Notes under the pieces: model-generated | The model's database searches: none | The model's input: only the letters and a program-made list of their open reading frames with translations | What the model was told of the DNA's origin: nothing | Shown here: positions 1 through 8,994 of the stretch, piece after piece | How the letters are laid out: each line of letters starts with the position of its first letter | Position numbering within the stretch: position 1 is the stretch's first letter | NCBI RefSeq assembly: GCF_019192965.1 | Contig: NZ_JAHTKU010000003.1 | Span: forward strand, 171,210 to 235,209 | DNA length: 64,000 nt | DNA from: Nocardioides daeguensis | GTDB lineage: Bacteria > Actinomycetota > Actinomycetes > Propionibacteriales > Nocardioidaceae | Direction: 5' to 3' | Position numbers and translations under genes: made by a program

Positions 1-1
1 G

Positions 2-85
2 CTCACCCTCGACGCGTGGCAGGAGCGCTCGCCCGGCGCGAAGTACGTCGACAACGTGGCCCGGCTCACCGCCGCCCTCCAGTGA
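2..85 (+). CDS. C-terminal tail of an unidentified protein (5' end outside window)
   Basis: An open frame runs in from the left edge and stops at TGA 83-85, giving 27 residues that end in VDNVARLTAALQ. Codon use is strongly G/C at third positions, as expected for real coding sequence here. The fragment is too short to place in a family. It is followed by a 213-base gap before the next credible start, in which I see no convincing gene or hairpin. Confidence 0.5.
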   Translation, partial: LTLDAWQERSPGAKYVDNVARLTAALQ

Positions 86-298
86 CCGCCCTCGATGACT
101 GCCCTCCGACGACCGGGCGTCGGGCGGGGTGCGCGGGGAGCGTCACGAGGCACCCGGGCCGGTAGGTCCCGGCCGGCTGGCCCGGACGAACCAGCCTCCC
201 GGTGCAACCGTGCCGACCTCGCCGCCAGCCGTTGTCCTTCCCCGCCCGAGCCCCGATCCTCGAAGGAGCGTCTCGGTCGTCGATGTTGGGGAGGGACC

Positions 299-508
299 AT
301 GAGCGCACTCGAAGCCACCTACGCCGAGCCGGACGTCCGGACGGCGGAGTCCGGCGCGCGGATGTCACCCGAGCTCGCGGACGCGATCGTCGAAATCGCC
401 GCGTCCGAGCGTGCCCTGGACGACCTGCTCGCGCGGGCGTCCCGGATGCACGAGAGCCACCTGCAGCACGACCCGCGCTCCTGCCTGGTCTGCTTCAGCC
501 AGCGCTGA
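299..508 (+). CDS. small hypothetical protein, 69 aa
   Basis: Start ATG at 299 is preceded by a good ribosome-binding site (GGGGAGGG, about 290-296); the open frame upstream of it is probably non-coding. The protein is acidic and largely helical in its first 50 residues, then ends in a Cys-x2-Cys pair (RSCLVCFSQR) after a His-rich stretch (MHESHLQHDPR). This could be a small metal site. I do not recognise the family. It lies 73 bases upstream of the small membrane-protein gene on the same strand and could be co-transcribed with it. Confidence 0.5.
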   Translation: MSALEATYAEPDVRTAESGARMSPELADAIVEIAASERALDDLLARASRMHESHLQHDPRSCLVCFSQR

Positions 509-581
509 CCGAGCTGGTCGAGGAGCCCCGAGCCGCGGGTCGAAGGCGTATCGGAACGCCGACAACGGGCACTGGGGGTCC

Positions 582-788
582 ATGTACATCGGACTCGGCA
601 TCGTCCTGCTCGTCCTGGGCCTGATCCTCGCTCTCGACGTGATCACGGTCGACATCGACTACGTCAACGACGACCTCCTGGGCACCATCTTGATCGTCGC
701 GGGCGCGCTCGCGATCGTCCTCTCGCTCGTCGTCGCGCCGCCGTGGCGCCGCGACCGGACCGTGCACCACTACGACGACCGGATCTGA
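582..788 (+). CDS. small two-TM membrane protein, DUF6458-like
   Basis: 68 residues. An N-terminal hydrophobic helix (MYIGLGIVLLVLGLILAL) is followed by a short acidic loop (DYVNDD), a second helix (LLGTILIVAGALAIVLSLVV) and a basic then His/Asp-rich cytoplasmic tail. This layout, with length near 65-80 aa, matches the actinobacterial DUF6458 family of unknown function. The start is the ATG at 582; a GGGGGTC stretch lies just upstream. It converges on pilD across a shared hairpin. Confidence 0.65.
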   Translation: MYIGLGIVLLVLGLILALDVITVDIDYVNDDLLGTILIVAGALAIVLSLVVAPPWRRDRTVHHYDDRI

Positions 789-810
789 GAGGCGCCCGGG
801 CCCGTCACAT

Positions 811-841
811 CCGTCTCCTCCCGTGTGTCGGGTGGAGACGG
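811..841. terminator. bidirectional hairpin terminator between the DUF6458-like gene and pilD
   Basis: CCGTCTCC-T-CCC pairs with GGG-T-GGAGACGG around a 7-base loop, giving 11 paired bases with one mismatch. It sits in the 58-base gap between two convergent genes, so it can end both transcripts. No U-run follows, as is usual in high-G+C actinobacteria. Confidence 0.6.
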
Positions 842-846
842 TGAGC

Positions 847-1647
847 TCACCGGCCCAGCGAATCCAGGTAGAGGTCCCCCAGGTAGCCGGCGCCCAGGAT
901 CGCGCTCCACGCCCCCAGCACCATGAACGGGCCGAAGGGCAGCGCCGTCCTCCGCCCCGCCCTGCCCCCGGCCATCAGCAGCAGCCCGGCCACCGCCCCG
1001 AGCACGAACCCCAGGAACGCCCCCACCAGGAAGGTCCCCCACGTCAGGTAGGCCGTCATGGCGCCCACGAGGCCCGCGAGCTTCACGTCCCCGAACCCCA
1101 TCCCCCCGGGCGCGACGTACCAGACGACGAAGAAGAACACCCCCAGGACCGCCGCCCCCTCGGCCGCCCGCAGCAACGCGGGCCCGTCCCCACCGATCGC
1201 CAGCAGCACCGCCAGCACCGGGTACGACGGCAGCACGATCACGTCCGGCAACCGGTGCACGTCGAGGTCGATGAGCGCCAGCGCGATCGCCACGGCCGCG
1301 AACGTCAGGTACGCCGGCAGCAGCCGCAACCCCTCGGCGTCCGCCCCGAACCGCACCGCCACCAGCGCGAACACGAGACCCGTCCCCGCCTCAACCAGCG
1401 GGTACCGCGCACTGATCGGCTCGCCACAGTCGAAGCACCTCCCCCGCAGCACCATCCACCCCAGCACCGGGACGTTGTGCCGGTTGCGGATCAGGTGCCC
1501 GCACTTCGGGCACGCCGACGGCGGGCTCACCACCGACTCCCCCGCCGGCACCCGGTGCGCCACCACGTTGAGGAACGACCCGATGTTCAGGCCCAGGAGG
1601 CCGGCGAACACGGGGATGAGGACGTCGAGGACCTGCTGCTCGGTCAG
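847..1647 (-). CDS. pilD: type IV prepilin peptidase / N-methyltransferase
   Basis: A24-family aspartic peptidase that cleaves the class III leader of pilins and N-methylates the new first residue in the inner membrane. The conserved N-terminus GSFLNVVAHRVP is present. Two Cys-x2-Cys pairs (CPKC and CFDC) mark the methyltransferase/zinc loop. The two catalytic Asp regions are LIDLDVHRLPD and GMGFGDVKL, within about seven hydrophobic helices. About 266 aa, a normal length. The start is uncertain: CTG at 1647 overlaps the stop of the upstream pseudopilin gene (CTGA) and has GGCGGAG five bases upstream, while the first GTG (1611) has no ribosome-binding site and would trim the family N-terminus. 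It is the last gene of the pilus operon. Confidence 0.9.
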   Translation of the reverse strand: MTEQQVLDVLIPVFAGLLGLNIGSFLNVVAHRVPAGESVVSPPSACPKCGHLIRNRHNVPVLGWMVLRGRCFDCGEPISARYPLVEAGTGLVFALVAVRFGADAEGLRLLPAYLTFAAVAIALALIDLDVHRLPDVIVLPSYPVLAVLLAIGGDGPALLRAAEGAAVLGVFFFVVWYVAPGGMGFGDVKLAGLVGAMTAYLTWGTFLVGAFLGFVLGAVAGLLLMAGGRAGRRTALPFGPFMVLGAWSAILGAGYLGDLYLDSLGR

Positions 1648-3764
1648 TGCTGCTCCGCCCAGCTCAACACCTCGATCCTGCGACGCCCCGGTTCCGGGAT
1701 GCCGTCGAACGTACCCGACGTGTTGTACGGCGGGTCGGTGATCATCGCGCGAACCGTCAACGCATGCGTGCCGCCCGAGCTGCACGTGGCCGCTGCGACG
1801 CAGACGAAGACCTTGAGGTCCACGACAGTGACGCGGCTCCCCAGTCCGGTCCCCGCATCCGGGATGGAGACGAGGGGATAGCCGAACTGCTGGGACGGCT
1901 GGGCCTTGAAGTCCACACCCAACGCGACCAGGCCCCAGCGGAAGGCCACCAGGGCGCTGTCGAACGAGCCGGGCACCAGGTGCACGAAGCCGTGGGGTGC
2001 CCAGGTCGCTCCCTGGACCACGAACTCGCCGTGGAAGTTGCCGCCGAAGTCGCTGATGAAGTCGACATCGCCTGCCGCCCGGAGCGTCGGCGGGACGTAG
2101 GTGAGGGTGAGCGTCACGGCATCGACCTTGAGGGTGTCGTTCCTGGTGCCGTTGAGCAGCCGCAGCTGCACCGTCGGCTTGGTGACGCCGAAAGCACCGC
2201 TCTGCAGCGAGGTGCGCAACGGGGCAGCGACGTCGGCGCTCGCCCAACCGGTGTCGTCGGGCGCGACGATCGTCGGTGCCGGCAGGTTGACCGTCGGTGA
2301 CTGGTCCTTGATCGTCACCGACAGCGGCTGTGCGCTCGACTTCGCGTACTTGACCCGGACCTGGGCGGAGGTGATGTCGGAACCGGCCGGAATGGCGGCG
2401 AGCCCTGGAAAGTCCCGGAGGTCGAGACCTGCGTCGTTGTTGTTCTTGGAGAACGTCACCGAAGCCGTTGCTCCGCCCGCCGCGGCGACGGAGTCGCGCA
2501 GACTGCCCGCCGAGGGCGCGAGGTTGTCGATCTTCGACCCGGCCATGTTCGTGACCGTGGCGGCCGCGACGTCGGTCAGCGTGGTCGGCGAGGCCGTCGA
2601 TCCGGTCCCCTGCTGATAGAGCACCATCGGCGGACTGCCGCCGTTGGTCGGTCCGCAGAGCTCGACGTGCGCAGTGTCTTGGACCTGGATCCGGCTGGTG
2701 CCGCCGAAGACGAACTGGACGCCTCCACCCGAGTTGCGAGCGATCGGCGTCGCACAACGCCCCGGGATGGTGGTGTCCGAGGTGGTGTCGCCACCGAGCA
2801 CCGTGGTCGTGATGTTCCAGACGTTCTGGAGTCCGTGCTCCTCGTCGACGAAGTCGAAGTAATAGGCACCGTTGTTGAAGTGGGCGGTTCCGCAGCCGTT
2901 GACGGCCGTGGTGAGCGCAGCGGCGTTGTTGTAGAAGCCGGGCTGGAACTCGCAGCTCCCGGCGTAGTCAGCAGCGTTGCGGTAGGTCGGGACGCTGGTC
3001 AGCGGCGCGGTCGGCGTTGCGGGGACGGGTACCGACCCGCTCGCGTTGCAGAAGCGCTGCTCGGCACCGTTGTCGTCGACGCCGGCCACGATGTCACCCG
3101 CGCATGCGCCCTCGGCCCTGACGTACCCGTCGGTGACCAGCGAGCCGGACTCCACGGTGATGAAGGACTTCGACGCGACGCCGCCCCGGATCGGTAGCGG
3201 CGCGTCGCCGCCCGTGCCCAGGGGATTGACCGTGATCCCCTGCCGGGCGCCCGACGTACCGATCGTCGTGAGCGCCCGGGCGTAGGCATCGGTCGGGTCG
3301 GGGTCGTTGATACCGACCCCCGCCCCACCGCCGAAGATGCCGGTCCCCGGGACGGGACTGCACTCGACCCGCGCCGACGTGGCGCTGGCTTGCGTGCCGG
3401 TCTTCGGGTAGAACGCGCCGTTCAGCTCCAGCGTGTCGTCCGGTACGTCGCCGGTGGCACCGAAGCACCCCGTGCCGTCGGCGTTGTTGGTGTAGACCCA
3501 GTTGGTCCACGCCCCCGGGAAGGACGGAGTCGTCCAGCCCGGAGCGGTGGCGCCCAACCGAAGATTGTTGAGAGCGACCTTGGCAGCCGCGTCCGATGCA
3601 TAGGACGTGCCGGCCACGCCGCGAAGCGTCACCGTGGTGCTGAAGTTGGTGAAGCCGTGCGTGAGCATCGCACCCGTCACCAGGGCGACCGTCGTGATGA
3701 CCACCAGGGCGATCACCAGCATCGCGCCCGTGTCGTCCCGGTACCTGCGCAGTCGGGATCTCAT
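1644..3764 (-). CDS. large PilX-like pseudopilin / putative pilus tip protein, 706 aa
   Basis: The N-terminus has a 13-residue basic leader ending DTG, then AMLVIALVVITTVALVTGAM, a class III-type membrane helix as in PilX-like minor pilins. Position +5 is Ile, not the usual Glu. The remaining 670 residues are rich in Gly, Thr, Asn and Asp with many Val/Thr strands and scattered Cys pairs, consistent with an extracellular beta-rich module; residues about 420-560 read like a carbohydrate-binding or jelly-roll domain (inference). It overlaps the preceding gene by 4 bases (ATGA) and the following pilD by 4, so all are probably translationally coupled. It is much longer than ordinary minor pilins and could be the adhesin or tip of the pilus. 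Confidence 0.7.
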   Translation of the reverse strand: MRSRLRRYRDDTGAMLVIALVVITTVALVTGAMLTHGFTNFSTTVTLRGVAGTSYASDAAAKVALNNLRLGATAPGWTTPSFPGAWTNWVYTNNADGTGCFGATGDVPDDTLELNGAFYPKTGTQASATSARVECSPVPGTGIFGGGAGVGINDPDPTDAYARALTTIGTSGARQGITVNPLGTGGDAPLPIRGGVASKSFITVESGSLVTDGYVRAEGACAGDIVAGVDDNGAEQRFCNASGSVPVPATPTAPLTSVPTYRNAADYAGSCEFQPGFYNNAAALTTAVNGCGTAHFNNGAYYFDFVDEEHGLQNVWNITTTVLGGDTTSDTTIPGRCATPIARNSGGGVQFVFGGTSRIQVQDTAHVELCGPTNGGSPPMVLYQQGTGSTASPTTLTDVAAATVTNMAGSKIDNLAPSAGSLRDSVAAAGGATASVTFSKNNNDAGLDLRDFPGLAAIPAGSDITSAQVRVKYAKSSAQPLSVTIKDQSPTVNLPAPTIVAPDDTGWASADVAAPLRTSLQSGAFGVTKPTVQLRLLNGTRNDTLKVDAVTLTLTYVPPTLRAAGDVDFISDFGGNFHGEFVVQGATWAPHGFVHLVPGSFDSALVAFRWGLVALGVDFKAQPSQQFGYPLVSIPDAGTGLGSRVTVVDLKVFVCVAAATCSSGGTHALTVRAMITDPPYNTSGTFDGIPEPGRRRIEVLSWAEQH

Positions 3765-4417
3765 CCTTGCCTCCGATCCGCCGAGACGGTGGTGGTGTAG
3801 CCGACGCTGGCCGCTTCAGAGGCGTCACGGACCGTGAACTCCATGGACACCCGGTTGGGCAGGGTCGACCCGCTGCACGAGGTGTCGCAGGTGACGGTGG
3901 GAGTTCTGGTCAGGTTGTGGGCGACGGTGAGCGGAGCACCTTCCACGCCCCCCTTGCACCGAACACGCTGGAGCACGAACGGCGCCGCACTCCCCGCCCG
4001 GACATAGGCGACCTCCTGGGAGGTCGGGTTCCAGGCGTTCGCCGGGACGGAGGCTCCCACGGGGTACTCCACCCAGGCGAAGGCCACGACGACCGGGCCG
4101 ACGGACGCACCGCAGCCGCCCGGTCCCGCGGTACCCACGGACACCGACGGGACGGTCGGCACCGGGTCGGCGTTCCCGGGGTTGAAGTCGCGTCGCCCCA
4201 GGCTGCTGACGTCGTTCTGCCAGTACGTCGAGATGAACTGTTGGTCGGTCGACTCTCCCAGGCGAGCACGCGTCGAGCCGGTCACCTTGAGGTACTCGAT
4301 CACGACCCCGAGCAGCACCACTGCGACGATGCCGAGGATCGCTACCGTCACGACGAGCTCCACGAGCGTGAGACCGTCGTCCTTTCCGCGGGCGAGACGT
4401 TGGCGAATCAGGCGCAC
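3761..4417 (-). CDS. PilW/GspJ-like type IV pseudopilin
   Basis: 218 aa. Class III leader of 15 residues ending in Gly, then LTLVELVVTVAILGIVAVVL; Glu at +5 of the mature protein is present, as needed for assembly into a pilus. The globular part has two Cys pairs (GGCGAS and VTCDTSCSGS), probably disulphides. Size fits PilW/GspJ-type minor pilins. It overlaps the upstream pseudopilin gene by 10 bases and the downstream PilX-like gene by 4, indicating a coupled minor-pilin set that primes or caps the filament. Confidence 0.78.
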   Translation of the reverse strand: MRLIRQRLARGKDDGLTLVELVVTVAILGIVAVVLLGVVIEYLKVTGSTRARLGESTDQQFISTYWQNDVSSLGRRDFNPGNADPVPTVPSVSVGTAGPGGCGASVGPVVVAFAWVEYPVGASVPANAWNPTSQEVAYVRAGSAAPFVLQRVRCKGGVEGAPLTVAHNLTRTPTVTCDTSCSGSTLPNRVSMEFTVRDASEAASVGYTTTVSADRRQG

Positions 4418-4890
4418 GGGTTGCTCCCGACCGCCGTCGCCGCCCCGTTGCAGGGGCGGCGCAGGACCACCGTGAGCGTCTCGTCGGCCCGTCGCGTCGC
4501 GTCACCCGTGGTCGCGACGGTCAGCTCGACGCGCTGGATGCCATCTGCGGTGCAGCTGCCCCACCCCGACCCGTTCCACGACTGCACCGCGGTGACAGTC
4601 TTCGTGTAGCCGCTCGGCAGGTTCGGAACCGCCACTGCCTGGTAGGAGGAGACCGCAGACCCGCACGCCGCGTAGCCGGTGCTGTCGACGTGGTTCTGGA
4701 TGGCCTCGGCGAAGCTGCGGACGTAGGCGCCGCCCGTCGCTTCGTTCCGGTGCAGGGTCGAGGTCTTCACGCTCAGCATGACCCCGCTCAGGATGGCGAC
4801 CGCCGCGATCCCGAGGATGGACACGGACACCACCAGCTCGATGAGCGTCTCGCCTCGCTCATCGCTCGTCGCGCGCCGGGGTCGGTGCAT
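4408..4890 (-). CDS. PilV/GspI-like type IV pseudopilin
   Basis: 160 aa. A 13-residue basic leader ends in Gly, followed by ETLIELVVSVSILGIAAVAI; the mature protein would start with Glu rather than Phe/Met and keeps Glu at +5. The C-terminal region carries four Cys residues, the last two near the end (RRPCNGAATAVGSNPCA). The ATG at 4890 shares its A with the stop of pilC (TGATG), so translation is coupled. The family is minor pilins of the PilV/GspI kind. Confidence 0.75.
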   Translation of the reverse strand: MHRPRRATSDERGETLIELVVSVSILGIAAVAILSGVMLSVKTSTLHRNEATGGAYVRSFAEAIQNHVDSTGYAACGSAVSSYQAVAVPNLPSGYTKTVTAVQSWNGSGWGSCTADGIQRVELTVATTGDATRRADETLTVVLRRPCNGAATAVGSNPCA

Positions 4891-6095
4891 CAGATGTCCA
4901 CCTGCCGGAAGATGCCGTACATCGCCGACACCAGGGCAACGGCGACGAATCCCACGATCAGACCCATCACGATGATCACGATGGGCTCGAAGAGCGCGGT
5001 CAGCTTGGCGATCTTGTAGTCGAGCTCGTCCTCGTAGTACTCGGCGGTCACCTCGAGCTGGGTGTCCATCGACCCGGTCTCCTCGCCGACCCGGATCATC
5101 GAGGTAGCCGTTCCGGGGAACAGGGCCGTCCGCGCCAGCGGACCGGCAAGTCCCTGGCCTTCGAGCATCTGCTCGGTGACGCCGTTGAGGCGCTTGATGA
5201 ACACCCGGTTGCGCAGCGAGTCCGTGGCGACCTCGATCGCTTCCGGCAGGTTCACGCCCGCGCTGACCATGGACGCCATCACCCGGCAGAACCGCTCGAC
5301 CAACGCGTACTGGATGGTCGTCCCGAGGACGGGCACGGCCAGCAGGAACCTGTGCCACGTGTACTTCCCTCGCTCGAACCGCTGCGAGACGAGGAAGAGG
5401 GCCGTCCATGCCGCCAACACCGCCAGGATGACCCACCACCACTGGCCGAGGAAGCCGGTGAAGGACATCAGCATCCGCGTCGGCAGCGGAAGCTTCGCAT
5501 CGAGGTCCTCGAAGAAGTCCGCGAACCGCGGCAGGACCCACAGCGCCAGGACGAGGACGGTGGCCACCGACATCACGGCGACCGCGACGGGATAGATCAG
5601 GGCCGACTTGATCTTGCGTCGGGCTTCGATGTCCCGTTCCATGTACCGCGCCAGCCGAGACAGGACCGTGTCGAGCTCGCCGCTGAGCTCGGCTGATCGG
5701 ACGATGCCGCGGTAGTACTCCGGAAACACCTTCGGGTAGCGCTCCAGCGTGTCCGAGAATCGTTCACCGGTCCGCAGACCGTCCTCGATGTCATGCATCA
5801 TTCGGCGCACGGACGAGTTGACGTGGTCGGCGCCGATCGAATGCACGGCGTCGAGGATCGGCAGGCCCGCGCGCAGGAAGGCCGCGATCTGCCGGGAGAG
5901 GTGCATCACCTCTTCCTTCTTGATCCGCGGGCCGGAGATCTCGTACCGAAGGATGCTCTTCTTCTCGCTGACCCGCAGGTCCCGCAGGTCGCGCTGGTAG
6001 AGCGCGACCTCCGCGTCACCGCGGCTCGCGGCCCTCTCGGTGCCCTTGATCTGCCTGCCTTCCAGGTCGATCCCGGCGAATGCGTACTTCGGCAT
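4890..6095 (-). CDS. pilC: type IV pilus inner-membrane platform protein
   Basis: 401 aa with two GspF/PilC domains, each ending in hydrophobic helices (about residues 165-190, 215-240 and 370-395). N-terminal MPKYAFAGIDLEGRQIKG is the typical PilC opening. Family knowledge: the platform through which PilB and PilT drive pilin insertion and removal. The start ATG at 6095 follows the pilB stop by two bases, and its stop overlaps the next pseudopilin start. Conserved signatures such as FLRAGLPILDAV and RVGEETGSMDTQL are clear, so the call is firm. Confidence 0.93.
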   Translation of the reverse strand: MPKYAFAGIDLEGRQIKGTERAASRGDAEVALYQRDLRDLRVSEKKSILRYEISGPRIKKEEVMHLSRQIAAFLRAGLPILDAVHSIGADHVNSSVRRMMHDIEDGLRTGERFSDTLERYPKVFPEYYRGIVRSAELSGELDTVLSRLARYMERDIEARRKIKSALIYPVAVAVMSVATVLVLALWVLPRFADFFEDLDAKLPLPTRMLMSFTGFLGQWWWVILAVLAAWTALFLVSQRFERGKYTWHRFLLAVPVLGTTIQYALVERFCRVMASMVSAGVNLPEAIEVATDSLRNRVFIKRLNGVTEQMLEGQGLAGPLARTALFPGTATSMIRVGEETGSMDTQLEVTAEYYEDELDYKIAKLTALFEPIVIIVMGLIVGFVAVALVSAMYGIFRQVDI

Positions 6096-6097
6096 CT

Positions 6098-7831
6098 TCA
6101 GACCCCCGCGACGTAGATCGAGCGCATGACTTCGGCGGCCGTGGTGGTGCCGTCGCTGACCAGGCGGACCGCCTGCTCCTGGAGGGTGCGCATCCCCTGG
6201 TTCCGGGCGAGCTTGCGCATCAGGTCCTGCGGGGCCCGGTCGACGATCAGCTCCCGCACCTCGTCGGTGACCACGAGCATCTCGTAGACCCCGATCCGCT
6301 CGAGGTACCCGGTGTGGGCGCAGAGGTGGCAGCCGGTCCCGTGCAGCCATCCGTCGATCGGTTCGTCGCTGCCGAAGTGCTGCACGAACGCGAGCTCGTC
6401 GGGCGAGGGCTGGTAGGGCGCCAGGCACGAGGTGCAGCTGCGGCGGACCAGGCGCTGGGCCACCACCGCAGTCACCGAGGAGGCGATGAGGAACGCCTCG
6501 ATGCCCATGTCGAGCAGCCGGTACAGCGCCGAGACGGCCTCGGTGGCATGCAGGGAGGACAGCACGAAGTGGCCCGTGAGGGCGGACTGGACGGCGATCC
6601 GCGCTGTGTCGACGTCGCGGATCTCGCCGACCAGGATGACATCGGGGTCCTGGCGCAGGATCGACTTGAGCCCTCCGGCGAAGGTGATGCCGGCCTGCTC
6701 GTTGATCTGGATCTGGTTGATCGAGTCGAAGGTGTACTCGACCGGGTCCTCGATCGTCATCAGGTTCTTCTCGGGGCTGTTCAGCTCGCCGAGGGAGGCG
6801 TAGAGAGTGGTGGTCTTGCCGCCACCGGTCGGTCCCGCGCAGATGACCATCCCGAAGGGTGAGTGGATCAGCTGGGTGTAGCGGGCGGCCGTGTCGGCCG
6901 GCATGCCGAGCTGCTCGAGGTCGTAGAGCGATCGGCTCTTGTCGAGGAGCCGCATCACGACCTTCTCGCCGCCGACGACCGCGGTGGTCGAGACCCGAAT
7001 GTCGATCTCACGGTCGTCGACGTCCATGCTGATCTGGCCGTCCTGCGGGCGCCTGCGCTCGACGATGTTCATCCCGCCGAGGATCTTGACCCGACTGACG
7101 ATGGCCGGACCGATCGAGGCCGGCAGGTCGAGCACCTCGGTGAGCGCACCGTCGATGCGATAGCGCACCCGGACCCGCTCTCCCGCCGGCTCGACGTGGA
7201 TGTCGGAGGCGCGGTCGCGCAGGGCCTGGGTGATGATCGACTGGACCACCCGGACGACCGGCGCCTCCTCGTTGACGCTCACGTCGGCGAGGGCCTCGGC
7301 CTCGCGACGCAGCACGTCGCGGGCCTCGAAGGCCTGGACCTGTCCTCCGACGTCCTGGGTCGCTCGGTAGGACGTGGCGAGCCCGCGGTCGAGGTCGCGA
7401 CGAGTGGTCACGAGCGCACGGACCGGCCTCTCGATCACGGCGACGACGGCGGCGACCCGCTCCGGGGCCGGGTCGAGGACGGCGACGACGACGCCGGCGT
7501 CGTCCACCGAGATCGGCAGCGCCTCGAGCGTGACAGCCTGGTCCCGGCTGAGCAACGCGAGCGCCTCGGCCGTCGGCTCGAGCGTACGGAAGTCGGCGAC
7601 GCCGACCTGGTGGTGCTCGGCGAGCGTGCGAGCGAGCACCTCGTCCGTGATGGCGCCGCTCTCGACGAGCCGGCGGCCCAGCGCACCGCTCCTGCCCCGC
7701 ACGGCGTCGAGCTGGTAGGGCTGGACCCTCCCGGCCGCGACGAGGATCCGGCCCAGCCGCTCGTCGTCCTCGTCGGTGCGGGGAACGGCGAGCGGTTCCT
7801 CGACCTTGCTGTGCTTGCCCTTCAGTCTCAT
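6098..7831 (-). CDS. pilB: type IV pilus extension ATPase, GspE/PilB family with N-terminal MshEN domain
   Basis: 577 aa. Residues about 25-80 hold two tandem motifs of the MshEN type (ERLGRILVAAGRV...L and LGRRLVESGAIT...L), the fold known to bind cyclic di-GMP in MshE. The ATPase core has Walker A GPTGGGKTTT near 333-342 (Gly in place of the usual Ser), the Asp box, Walker B (QDPDVILVGEIRD) and the His box. A four-Cys zinc site (CTSC at 466-469, CHLC at 501-504) is typical of PilB. Family role: hydrolyses ATP to power pilus assembly on PilC. It lies 16 bases after pilT and 2 before pilC. Confidence 0.93.
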   Translation of the reverse strand: MRLKGKHSKVEEPLAVPRTDEDDERLGRILVAAGRVQPYQLDAVRGRSGALGRRLVESGAITDEVLARTLAEHHQVGVADFRTLEPTAEALALLSRDQAVTLEALPISVDDAGVVVAVLDPAPERVAAVVAVIERPVRALVTTRRDLDRGLATSYRATQDVGGQVQAFEARDVLRREAEALADVSVNEEAPVVRVVQSIITQALRDRASDIHVEPAGERVRVRYRIDGALTEVLDLPASIGPAIVSRVKILGGMNIVERRRPQDGQISMDVDDREIDIRVSTTAVVGGEKVVMRLLDKSRSLYDLEQLGMPADTAARYTQLIHSPFGMVICAGPTGGGKTTTLYASLGELNSPEKNLMTIEDPVEYTFDSINQIQINEQAGITFAGGLKSILRQDPDVILVGEIRDVDTARIAVQSALTGHFVLSSLHATEAVSALYRLLDMGIEAFLIASSVTAVVAQRLVRRSCTSCLAPYQPSPDELAFVQHFGSDEPIDGWLHGTGCHLCAHTGYLERIGVYEMLVVTDEVRELIVDRAPQDLMRKLARNQGMRTLQEQAVRLVSDGTTTAAEVMRSIYVAGV

Positions 7832-7847
7832 CTGACGTACTTCCGCC

Positions 7848-8954
7848 TCACTGGTGCGCCCCGACGACTGCGGCGTACCGCGGGCGGGCGTCGATGTCCT
7901 GGGGGTAGAGGCTGCGCGCGACCGCCTCGTCCTCGCTGACGACTCCCTGCTGGATCAGCTGCGAGAGCGACTTCTCGAGCGTGAGCATGCCGTCCCGGGC
8001 ACCCGTGACGAGGGAGTTCCTCAGCTGGTGGGTCTTGCCCTCCTTGATCAGGTTGCGGACCGCGGGCGTGGCCGTGAGCACCTCGTAGGCGGCGACCATC
8101 CCACCGCCGATGCGCGGGACGAGTCGCTGGTAGACGACGCACGACAGCGCCGCCGCGAGCTGGACCCGGATCTGGGCCTGTTGCTCGGCCGGGAAGACGT
8201 CGATCATGCGGCCCAGCGACTGGGCGGTGTCGTTGGTGTGCAGGGTTGCGAAGACCAGGTGGCCGGTCTCTGCCACGGTGAGGGCGAACTGGATCGACTC
8301 CAGGTCGCGCATCTCACCGACCAGCAGGACATCCGGGTCCTCGCGGAGCACCGAGCGCAGCGCGTCGTGGAAGCTCGCGGTGTCGGTGCCGACCTCGCGC
8401 TGGTTGACCGCCGCCGTCTTGTGGTCGTGGACGTACTCGATCGGGTCCTCGACGGTGATGATGTGGCAACCGCGGTTGGTGTTGATCAGGTCGATGAGCG
8501 AGGCGAGCGTGGTCGACTTGCCCGAGCCGGTCGGCCCGGTCATCAGGATCAGGCCCTGGTGCTTCATCGACAGCTCGCGCAGCACCGGCGGCAGTCCCAG
8601 CTCGCCGGGCGTCGGAACGGTGCGCGGGATCATCCGCAGTGCCACGGCAGTCAGCCCACGCTGGGTGAAGGCGTTGCCGCGGACCCGTGCGTGCTCCCGC
8701 CAGGAGAAGGAGAAGTCGTACTCGTGGCTGCCTTCCCAGAGGTCACGCTGCTCGGGCGTCAACACCTCGGACACCAGCTCGTCGGCGTCGTCGCTGCTCA
8801 GTGCCGCCTCGCCGGGGACGGGCGTGAGCGTGCCGTCCACGCGGATCATCGGCGGCAGACCCACCGTGAGCATGAGGTCGGTCCCCCGGGCGTTCCACAG
8901 CGCCTCGAGGAGGCCGTCGACCCGAGCACCGATGCGGTGCAGTTGATGGAACAT
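7848..8954 (-). CDS. pilT: type IV pilus retraction ATPase
   Basis: 368 aa. Walker A GPTGSGKSTT at 140-149, Walker B region REDPDVLLVGEMRD, and the PilT C-terminal signature AVRNLIKEGKTHQLRNSL near 300-320, which is diagnostic for retraction motors (AIRNLIRE box). The start ATG at 8954 has a near-perfect ribosome-binding site (AGGAGGGG, 6-base spacing); the longer open frame upstream runs through the hairpin and is rejected. Its presence means the pili are probably dynamic, supporting twitching or DNA uptake. Confidence 0.93.
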   Translation of the reverse strand: MFHQLHRIGARVDGLLEALWNARGTDLMLTVGLPPMIRVDGTLTPVPGEAALSSDDADELVSEVLTPEQRDLWEGSHEYDFSFSWREHARVRGNAFTQRGLTAVALRMIPRTVPTPGELGLPPVLRELSMKHQGLILMTGPTGSGKSTTLASLIDLINTNRGCHIITVEDPIEYVHDHKTAAVNQREVGTDTASFHDALRSVLREDPDVLLVGEMRDLESIQFALTVAETGHLVFATLHTNDTAQSLGRMIDVFPAEQQAQIRVQLAAALSCVVYQRLVPRIGGGMVAAYEVLTATPAVRNLIKEGKTHQLRNSLVTGARDGMLTLEKSLSQLIQQGVVSEDEAVARSLYPQDIDARPRYAAVVGAHQ

Positions 8955-8994
8955 GTAGCCCCTCCTGTCAGGGGTGCCGATGGCTGCCGCGCAA

